From UBA7398 sp963978235 (GTDB lineage: Bacteria; Actinomycetota; Actinomycetes; Nanopelagicales; Nanopelagicaceae): a stretch of 11,831 nt of DNA. The DNA lies in the NCBI GenBank assembly GCA_963978235.1, contig CAXBQM010000037.1:1-11831 (forward strand), in the 5' to 3' direction. This document shows, piece by piece, positions 7,120-11,831 of this stretch. Positions within the stretch are counted from its first letter, which is position 1. Each line of letters starts with the position of its first letter. The translations under genes were made by a program, and so were the position numbers. The notes beneath the pieces are model-generated. The model was not told the origin of the DNA, searched no databases, and worked only from the letters and a program-made list of their open reading frames with translations.

Positions 7120-8014
7120 TTGCGGCACTAATTCACTTCGATTATTGATTGCAGATATTGATCAAGGAAATTTTCGCGAGATATATCGCACCATGGAAGT
7201 GGTGCGGTTAGGCGAAGGCGTCGATCAGAATAAAACATTTAAATTAGAAGCAATCGATCGAACGCTTACTGCGCTACAAACGTTCTCGGGTGAGATTACT
7301 CGACGCGGTGTAGAACGAATTCGCTTTTGTGCAACCAGCGCAACGCGAGATGCCACAAATCGAGATCTCTTCATTAAAGGCGTTGAAGAAATTCTAGGAA
7401 TCACTCCGGAAGTCATCCCAGGAACCGAAGAAGCATCGCTCTCATTCCGTGGCGCTACTAAAGAACTTGCTACAGCCGAGGGGCCATTTCTTGTCGTTGA
7501 TATTGGGGGCGGCTCCACCGAGTTTGTTTATGGCACAGAGAATGTGATCGCTGCACGGAGCGTTAACGTAGGTTGTGTTCGAATGGCGGAACGACATCAA
7601 CTCACATCACCGCTTTCAGAAAGTTCGCGAACTGCTGCCATTGCCGATATCGATGCAGCGATTGCAGAAGCTGCCTCAGAAGTACCGTTAACAAAGGCGC
7701 GCTCAGTCATCGCGGTAGCTGGCACAGCCACGACCGTGGCAGCAGCTGCGCTGGGACTTGAAACCTACGATCGATACGCGATCCATCTCGCGCGTATTAG
7801 CGCGGAAAAGACGCATGAGATTGCTCATTCGTTCGCTTCGATGACACGAAGTGAGATTGCTGCACTGGGCTATATGCATCCGGGTCGAGTTGATGTCATC
7901 ACTGCAGGTTCACTAGTGCTCTCCCGAATTATGAGTGCGACCGGCGCGAAAGAATTTATAGCATCGGAAGCAGACATACTTGATGGAATGGCGTGGTCAC
8001 TTGCCGAGAAGTAA
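7100..8014 (+). CDS. Short-form Ppx/GppA phosphatase (exopolyphosphatase family)
   Basis: The family removes terminal phosphate from polyphosphate or from pppGpp. The sugar kinase/Hsp70-type fold is shown by the first phosphate loop at 6-14 (IDCGTNSLR), the second at DIGGGSTEF (134-142), and the catalytic acidic region GTEEASLSF at 108-116, with Glu110 or Glu111 as the likely base. Later AVAGTATTVAAAALGL matches the adenosine-side motif of the fold. At 304 residues it is the two-domain short form seen in actinobacteria, without the HD-like C-terminal domains of E. coli Ppx. It starts with ATG inside the DUF501 gene, overlapping it by 20 bp, and ends inside the next gene. Whether polyphosphate, pppGpp or another compound is the real substrate cannot be read from sequence, so no gene symbol is given. 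Confidence 0.9.
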   Translation: MRVAAIDCGTNSLRLLIADIDQGNFREIYRTMEVVRLGEGVDQNKTFKLEAIDRTLTALQTFSGEITRRGVERIRFCATSATRDATNRDLFIKGVEEILGITPEVIPGTEEASLSFRGATKELATAEGPFLVVDIGGGSTEFVYGTENVIAARSVNVGCVRMAERHQLTSPLSESSRTAAIADIDAAIAEAASEVPLTKARSVIAVAGTATTVAAAALGLETYDRYAIHLARISAEKTHEIAHSFASMTRSEIAALGYMHPGRVDVITAGSLVLSRIMSATGAKEFIASEADILDGMAWSLAEK

Positions 8015-8744
8015 ACCGCAACATATTGCTCCAGCAATTAAGTCGCTTAATGTATTAAATAAGAAAATAATTGAGTGCAATGCTTGTGCCAGATTAGAGA
8101 AATGGTGCAAGACAGTTGCGAGTGAAAAACGGCGAGCATACGCAGAAGAAGAGTATTGGGGTCGCCCCATTCCAAGTTTTGGTCCCACTGATGCAAAAAT
8201 CTTGATTGTCGGATTAGCTCCTGGTGCGCATGGTGCAAATAGAACTGGTCGAATATTTACCGGTGATCGTTCTGGTGATTGGCTCTATGGCTCGCTCTAT
8301 CGAAATGGATTAGCAAAAATTCCGACGAGTACAGCACGTAACGATGGCCAAGAACTCTATGGAACACGGATTGCATGTGCGGTGCGATGTGCGCCACCAG
8401 AGAACAAACCGTCGACTGAGGAAAGTGCTCGATGTGCGCCGTATCTCCTTCGCGAAGTAGAACTTCTCCTGCCGACAGTCCGCTCCTTCCTTGTACTGGG
8501 AAATTTCGCATGGAAAGCACTTTTAAATACATTTCAAAGCCTTGACCCAGTTGCTTTTAAGGAATATCTGCGACCGTTACCGCGTTTTGGACATGGCGCT
8601 TCATTTCGGATCGTCCTGCGAGATGGAGTGGAGCGATATGTGGTTGGGAGTTACCACCCCAGCCAACAGAACACCTTTACTGGAAAACTCACGGAGGGAG
8701 CGCTCGATGCAGTAGTAAAAATCGCTGTAAAACGAGCGCGTTAA
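7983..8744 (+). CDS. Family 5 (UdgB-type) uracil-DNA glycosylase
   Basis: This enzyme excises uracil, and in this family other deaminated bases, from DNA to start base excision repair. Active-site motif 1 is GLAPGAHGANRTGR (77-90), followed by IFTGDRSGDWL (91-101). Motif 2 is SYHPSQQN (223-230), with His225. Four cysteines with the spacing of the [4Fe-4S] cluster in family 4/5 enzymes are present: Cys32, Cys35, Cys136 and Cys151. The 253 residues from ATG 7983 are normal length. The start overlaps ppx by 32 bp and has no Shine-Dalgarno; TTG 7980 and TTG 8001 are alternatives, and conserved sequence begins only near residue 28. With mfd and mazG in the same run, the cluster is rich in genome-maintenance genes. 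Confidence 0.93.
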   Translation: MEWRGHLPRSKPQHIAPAIKSLNVLNKKIIECNACARLEKWCKTVASEKRRAYAEEEYWGRPIPSFGPTDAKILIVGLAPGAHGANRTGRIFTGDRSGDWLYGSLYRNGLAKIPTSTARNDGQELYGTRIACAVRCAPPENKPSTEESARCAPYLLREVELLLPTVRSFLVLGNFAWKALLNTFQSLDPVAFKEYLRPLPRFGHGASFRIVLRDGVERYVVGSYHPSQQNTFTGKLTEGALDAVVKIAVKRAR

Positions 8745-8762
8745 TTGCGATCAAAGAGGACA

Positions 8763-8774
8763 GGTAGATTTACC
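8763..8774 (+). promoter_or_regulatory. Probable tRNA promoter -10 region within a dyad GGTA-N4-TACC
   Basis: TAGATT (8765-8770) fits the actinobacterial -10 pattern and would place the transcript start near 8777, eight bases before the tRNA. The surrounding GGTA-GATT-TACC dyad differs from the one before eno at a single base. A TTGCGA at 8745-8750 resembles a -35 element, but the 14-bp spacer is too short, so the -35 is not resolved. Confidence 0.4.
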
Positions 8775-8784
8775 CACTCAGTGC

Positions 8785-8857
8785 GCCCCTGTAGCCCAAC
8801 GGCAGAGGCAGACGACTTAAAATCGTCACAGTGTGGGTTCGACCCCCACCGGGGGCA
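8785..8857 (+). tRNA. tRNA with UAA anticodon (Leu), short variable loop
   Basis: A complete cloverleaf of 73 nt can be drawn. The acceptor GCCCCTG (8785-8791) pairs with CGGGGGC (8850-8856), including a T-G pair. The D arm has a 3-bp stem, GCC/GGC, and the loop contains GG. Anticodon stem GACGA/TCGTC holds loop CTTAAAA (8816-8822), so the anticodon is TAA, reading UUA. T arm GTGGG/CCCAC has loop TTCGACC. The discriminator is A, as in leucine tRNAs, and CCA is not encoded (CGA follows). The D-arm pattern (3-bp stem, AGA before the 3' strand) is leucine-like. The variable loop, however, is only ACAGT (8828-8832), whereas bacterial tRNA-Leu normally has a long class II arm. Charging identity is therefore uncertain. 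Confidence 0.88.
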
Positions 8858-8860
8858 CGA

Positions 8861-8922
8861 AAAAATTAAAGCTAAAAATTAAAGCTAGAAATTAAAGAAA
8901 AAATTAAAGGAAAAATTGAGAG
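8861..8922 (+). repeat. A-rich imperfect tandem repeat, 12-13-nt period
   Basis: AATTAAAG recurs at 8864, 8877, 8890 and 8902, with a decayed fifth unit AATTGAG at 8914. The spacings are 13, 13, 12 and 12 bases. The unit is roughly AAAAATTAAAGCT. The tract fills the space between the tRNA and the Bax inhibitor-1-like gene and has almost no cytosine on the plus strand. It may act as an A-rich promoter or translation-enhancing leader, or it may simply be a slippage-made expansion. Nothing shows protein coding. Confidence 0.7.
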
Positions 8923-8932
8923 ATAAGAAAAA

Positions 8933-8938
8933 AAGGAG
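8933..8938 (+). promoter_or_regulatory. Shine-Dalgarno of the Bax inhibitor-1/YccA gene
   Basis: AAGGAG lies four bases before ATG 8943 and settles the start. An upstream in-frame TTG at 8916 would add nine lysine/arginine-rich residues read from the repeat tract, and is unlikely. Confidence 0.75.
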
Positions 8939-8942
8939 AGAG

Positions 8943-9746
8943 ATGAAAAGTTCAAATCCAGTACTAAGTAAGGCATTTAATGGCCAACGTGGATTTGCTG
9001 CAATGGATGTTAATGATGTTCGAGAAAGTGATGTGACTTCGCTCGAAGAGAGTTACAACTCGCCCGCTGCTTCAGCGTTGCGTACTGGCCGGATGACTAT
9101 TGATGATGTTGTCACCCGCACCGGAATCCTCTTTGCAATTCTTTTAGTCACTGGTGCTTTTGCCTGGACCGCAAATCTTGGTGGTGGCGCACTACTTCTT
9201 GGTTTTGGTGGCGGATTCATTCTCGCAATGGTTATCTCATTCAGCAAAAAAGTTCGACCAGCGCTCATCATGCTTTATGCCGCGCTTGAAGGTTTAGCAC
9301 TTGGTGTTATCAGTCATTTGTATGACGCTGCGTATGACGGAATCGTTGTACAAGCAGTTGTCGCAACGTTGGCAGCAATTGCCGGTGTTCTCTTCGCATA
9401 TAAGAGTGGCCGGATTCGCGTTACTGCAAAATTTACTAAAACTTTGATGGCAGCAGTATTTGGCTATTTAGCCCTAGGTATTGCAAGTTTGATCGCTGGC
9501 GCTTTCTTTAGCGTGGGTGGCGGACTTGGGTTCTTTGGCTTAAGTGGATTTGGCCCACTGTTGGCTATCGCTGGCGTAGCAATCGCAAGCTTCTTCTTGG
9601 TTCTTGATTTCGATCAAATTGAAAAGGGCGTTCGAGCTGGCGTACCGCAAGAACAATCCTGGGTCGCAGGATTCGGCTTGATGGTCACTGTTGTCTGGCT
9701 CTACATGGAAGTTTTGCGACTCATCTCAATTTTGCGTCGCGACTAA
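8943..9746 (+). CDS. Bax inhibitor-1/YccA family membrane protein
   Basis: The 267-residue protein is a seven-helix inner-membrane protein of the BI-1/YccA (TMBIM) superfamily, some members of which are pH-sensitive calcium-leak channels. The N-terminus MKSSNPVLSKAF is typical of the actinobacterial branch. A cytoplasmic stretch to about residue 56 precedes helices near 57-78, 80-100, 105-126, 132-153, 166-189, 203-222 and 240-263. Acidic residues Asp222 and Asp224 in LVLDFDQIEKG and Glu256 in WLYMEVLRL sit where the family has its acidic pore pair; that placement is my alignment by eye. ATG 8943 was chosen for its AAGGAG. A hairpin 34 bases downstream probably ends the transcript. Its physiological role in bacteria is not established. 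Confidence 0.9.
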   Translation: MKSSNPVLSKAFNGQRGFAAMDVNDVRESDVTSLEESYNSPAASALRTGRMTIDDVVTRTGILFAILLVTGAFAWTANLGGGALLLGFGGGFILAMVISFSKKVRPALIMLYAALEGLALGVISHLYDAAYDGIVVQAVVATLAAIAGVLFAYKSGRIRVTAKFTKTLMAAVFGYLALGIASLIAGAFFSVGGGLGFFGLSGFGPLLAIAGVAIASFFLVLDFDQIEKGVRAGVPQEQSWVAGFGLMVTVVWLYMEVLRLISILRRD

Positions 9747-9766
9747 TTTCATTACCGAATAAAAAC

Positions 9767-9778
9767 AGTTAATTAACT
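9767..9778. other. Perfect 12-bp palindrome between convergent genes
   Basis: AGTTAATTAACT reads the same on both strands and overlaps the TAG stop of the minus-strand transporter. It sits directly beside the terminator hairpin and supplies T-rich sequence to the minus-strand transcript after that hairpin. It may be only part of the termination region; no protein-binding role can be claimed. Confidence 0.5.
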
Positions 9779-11006
9779 AGAGCGGCTCTTCTCCAATTCG
9801 TGGAGCAGAGCCGCTTCTGTTTTGTAGATCACGAGTTTCTGGCAGATCAATCACCAAGAAGAGTGCAACTGAGAATGCGAGCGCGGAAACAATAAGCGAC
9901 GTTCGGTAATTAGAGAGGTCTGAAACAAATCCCAACAAGATTGGCCCCACCATCATTCCCGCATCACCAGCCATTTGGAAAACTGCAATCACGCGACCGC
10001 TTCTGCCTTTAATGACATCACCAACAAGTGCGGCGCCAGTATTACCGTAAGCACCACCAATTCCTAAGAACAACATTGCAACGAGATAAAACCAGATCGA
10101 TTGGGCAAGAATTAATGTGGTAATTCCGCAGGCGATGAAGATAAATCCAATGCTTAAGGCTTTCTTTCTGCCTGCGCTATCTGAGAATTTTCCAGCGCGA
10201 ATCAGAATTAAACCTTGCGCGAGTGCACTGACAGTAAAACCAATTCCCACCAAAGTGGTTGTGCCACCGAGATCTTGAATAACGTAGAGCGGCAGGATTG
10301 ATGATCTCACGCCAAAGAGAATCCAACTTGTTAAGAAGGTCATGATGAGCGCATACCGAAATGCTTTGATTCCAAAGGCTTCGCGAATAGTTGTTGCTGG
10401 AAGTAAATGAATCGGTTCATCTTTCTTACCCATGCGTTGCTCGGAGAGAAAAATCAAGCCAGTAAGTCCGGCGAGTGTGAGCGTTACCGAATAAATGAAG
10501 AAAGGCGCACGGGGAGAGAAAGCAATGAGCGCGCCACCAAATGCTGGTCCAGCAATTCCACCAACGAGAAATCCACCAGTAGTTACTGACTGAGCACGGC
10601 CGCGTTTATCATCGCTGGTCATTCGAATTACCAGCGAACTCGATGCGACCGAGAACATCGAAGACCCAAGTCCACCGGCAGCGCGGAGTAAGAGCAGTTG
10701 TTCATAGCTCTGTGCTAATCCGGTAAGGAAGACAAAAAAAGCGACCATAAATAGCCCGCTACCAAGTACAAATCTCTCACCGAATCGTTCAACAAGTTTT
10801 CCGGAAACTAAACCGGAAGCAAGGCGAGTAATGGCAAACATAGAAATGACTAAGCCAATTGCTGCATTGCTCACGCCAAAAGATTTTGCGAAGATTGGGA
10901 TGGCAGGAATGATTAAGCCAAAACCCAATGCAACAAAGAAAGAAACCGCTGTTATTACCGTTACTTCACGCGGTAAATCAGTAAACGGTGAAGAAAACCG
11001 TTTAAT
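9777..11006 (-). CDS. MFS transporter, DHA1-type; probable ATT start
   Basis: This is a 12-helix major facilitator, probably a drug or metabolite exporter; the substrate is unknown. Numbering here is from TTG 10928, the only canonical start, which gives 383 residues. Motif A after helix 2 is GKLVERFGER (43-52) and its second-half copy is GKFSDSAGRKK (246-256). SVTTGGFLVGGIAGPAFGG (114-132) is the motif C region. That TTG falls in the middle of helix 1 (VALGFGLIIPAIPIF). The frame stays open back to the TAA of the upstream gene and encodes IKRFSSPFTDLPREV and the first half of helix 1, in the style of related actinobacterial proteins. The likely start is therefore ATT at 11006-11004, giving 409 residues. 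Three bases separate it from the upstream stop, suggesting one operon. The last codons form a terminator hairpin. Confidence 0.88.
   Translation of the reverse strand: MKRFSSPFTDLPREVTVITAVSFFVALGFGLIIPAIPIFAKSFGVSNAAIGLVISMFAITRLASGLVSGKLVERFGERFVLGSGLFMVAFFVFLTGLAQSYEQLLLLRAAGGLGSSMFSVASSSLVIRMTSDDKRGRAQSVTTGGFLVGGIAGPAFGGALIAFSPRAPFFIYSVTLTLAGLTGLIFLSEQRMGKKDEPIHLLPATTIREAFGIKAFRYALIMTFLTSWILFGVRSSILPLYVIQDLGGTTTLVGIGFTVSALAQGLILIRAGKFSDSAGRKKALSIGFIFIACGITTLILAQSIWFYLVAMLFLGIGGAYGNTGAALVGDVIKGRSGRVIAVFQMAGDAGMMVGPILLGFVSDLSNYRTSLIVSALAFSVALFLVIDLPETRDLQNRSGSAPRIGEEPL
9781..9823. terminator. Bidirectional intrinsic terminator between convergent genes
   Basis: AGCGGCTC (9781-9788) pairs perfectly with GAGCCGCT (9808-9815). 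An inner stem CTCCA/TGGAG (9791-9795, 9801-9805) carries loop ATTCG, with 2-nt mismatches between the stems, so 13 pairs in all. On the plus strand TCTGTTTT follows (9816-9823), suiting termination of the Bax inhibitor-1-like gene. On the minus strand the hairpin is followed by an AT-rich run ending in TTTTT, suiting termination of the MFS genes. The hairpin lies within the last codons of the minus-strand MFS gene. Confidence 0.85.
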
Positions 11007-11009
11007 GGC

Positions 11010-11831
11010 TTAACCGACCGATTCGCCCGCGGCTTCTTGTCGTGCGCTGGCATGTTCGGCACCAGATTGCAATGGTTTTTCTCGCAAGAAGAGAGCAAAG
11101 AAGAAGCCGAGCAAAGTTACTGGCGCTGCAGCGATAAACACAACGTGGAAGGCATCAGTAAATGCTGTTAATACGACAGTCTTTACCGCTTCTGGGAGTT
11201 GAGCGATTCCCGCAGTGTTGCTTGTGAGTGAACCAATTGCTGCTGGATCAATTTGGGAGGCAACAGCTGGATTTGCTTTAGCAAATTCAGTAAAACCACT
11301 CTTCATATTCTTAGTAACTTGATCAGTAAGAATCGTTCCAAAAATTGCTGTTCCAAATGCGCCACCGAGGGATCGGAAAAATGTATTACCGCTCGTTGCA
11401 ACGCCAAGATCTTTGAAATCGATATCGTTCTGAAGAGCGATAACAATGGTCTGCATGGAAAGTCCAAGGCCCATTCCAACGATGATCGCGTAAATAGAGA
11501 GCTGCCAATATGGCGTCTCAATACCTAATCGGGTCATGAGCAGAAGTCCTAATGACATCAAGAGCGTTCCAATGAGGGGGAACTTCTTGTATTTACCAGT
11601 CTTAGAAATAATTCGACCGCTGGTGATTGTCATTGACACAATACCGAGCATTAGCGGAATTAATTTTAAACCAGCTTGAGTTGCGCTATTGACTTTAACC
11701 ACTTGTAAGTAGAGAGGCAACATCACAATAGCGCCGAACATGCCAGCACCGATAATGAACCCAAGGATTGAAGTGAGCGAGAACGTGTGATTCTTAAAGA
11801 GCGTGAGCGGAATAATTGGTTCTACTGCGGT
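11010..11831 (-). CDS. DHA2-family (EmrB/QacA-type) MFS transporter, 5' end outside window
   Basis: The frame is open to the window edge, so only the C-terminal 273 residues are visible. A start at the internal Met (11741) would be wrong because the reading continues with EPIIPLTLFKN upstream, a usual DHA2 linker. The 14-helix drug:H+ antiporter type is shown by LPLYLQVV, GMGLGLSMQTIVIALQN, and then LGVATSGNTFFRSLGGAFGT, which is a hallmark stretch of the family. A long outer loop rich in Ala/Thr, around DPAAIGSLTSN, comes before the last helix (VVFIAAAPVTLLGFFFALFL). About six helices are visible. The tail after LREKPLQ is hydrophilic and ends at TAA 11012-11010. It is very likely cotranscribed with the MFS gene that follows in the same frame. 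Substrate cannot be told. Confidence 0.9.
   Translation of the reverse strand, partial: TAVEPIIPLTLFKNHTFSLTSILGFIIGAGMFGAIVMLPLYLQVVKVNSATQAGLKLIPLMLGIVSMTITSGRIISKTGKYKKFPLIGTLLMSLGLLLMTRLGIETPYWQLSIYAIIVGMGLGLSMQTIVIALQNDIDFKDLGVATSGNTFFRSLGGAFGTAIFGTILTDQVTKNMKSGFTEFAKANPAVASQIDPAAIGSLTSNTAGIAQLPEAVKTVVLTAFTDAFHVVFIAAAPVTLLGFFFALFLREKPLQSGAEHASARQEAAGESVG

Noticed and set aside
8785..8857. tRNA as a prophage or island attachment site
   Set aside because: No integrase, no direct repeat of the tRNA 3' end and no atypical genes are seen downstream within the window.
8861..8922. A-rich repeat considered as a CRISPR-like array
   Set aside because: The units are contiguous, 12-13 nt, without unique spacers, and no cas gene is near.
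11010..11741. Reading the DHA2 transporter as a complete 243-residue protein starting at Met 11741
   Set aside because: The frame remains open to the window edge and the upstream codons encode a normal continuation of the family, so the gene is cut by the window and not truncated.

Overview
The window reads as the chromosome of a streamlined, low-to-moderate-GC actinobacterium. The gene order mfd, (SurA-like lipoprotein), mazG, eno, divIC-like, DUF501, ppx/gppA matches the actinobacterial core cluster that I know from mycobacteria (mfd to ppx around Rv1020-Rv1026). By eye the base composition is near 45% GC, TTA codons are common even in enolase, and genes are packed with overlaps of a few bases. 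That combination would suit a freshwater acI/Nanopelagicales-type organism, but the genus is an inference and not proven here.

Bases 1-73 hold a strong GC hairpin and the leader of mfd. Bases 74-8744 carry eight genes, all on the plus strand and nearly contiguous: the transcription-repair coupling factor Mfd, a SurA-N-like lipoprotein, MazG pyrophosphohydrolase, enolase, a FtsB/DivIC-type septum protein, a DUF501 protein, a short Ppx/GppA phosphatase and a family 5 (UdgB-type) uracil-DNA glycosylase. The only sizeable gap is 46 bp before eno, where a TAGACT -10 element and a good Shine-Dalgarno suggest an internal promoter. The theme is housekeeping: genome repair and nucleotide-pool cleaning (Mfd, MazG, UDG), glycolysis (enolase), division (DivIC-like) and polyphosphate/(p)ppGpp metabolism (Ppx/GppA).

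Bases 8785-8857 encode a tRNA with a UAA (Leu) anticodon but a 5-nt variable loop instead of the long arm expected of leucine tRNAs. It is followed by an A-rich tract built from about five imperfect 12-13-nt units, then a seven-helix Bax inhibitor-1/YccA family protein. A 35-bp hairpin then separates this from two convergent minus-strand MFS transporter genes. It lies inside the last codons of the first of these and probably terminates both directions.

The two transporter genes lie in the same frame, separated by one TAA. The downstream one (a DHA1-type MFS) has no canonical start codon that would give it a full first membrane helix; an ATT three bases after the stop is the likely start. The upstream one is a DHA2/EmrB-QacA-type protein cut by the window edge. 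I see no mobile element, phage gene, CRISPR array or defence system. The best leads are the short-variable-arm tRNA-Leu(UAA), the probable ATT start, the dyad motif shared by two leaders, and the A-rich tandem repeat.
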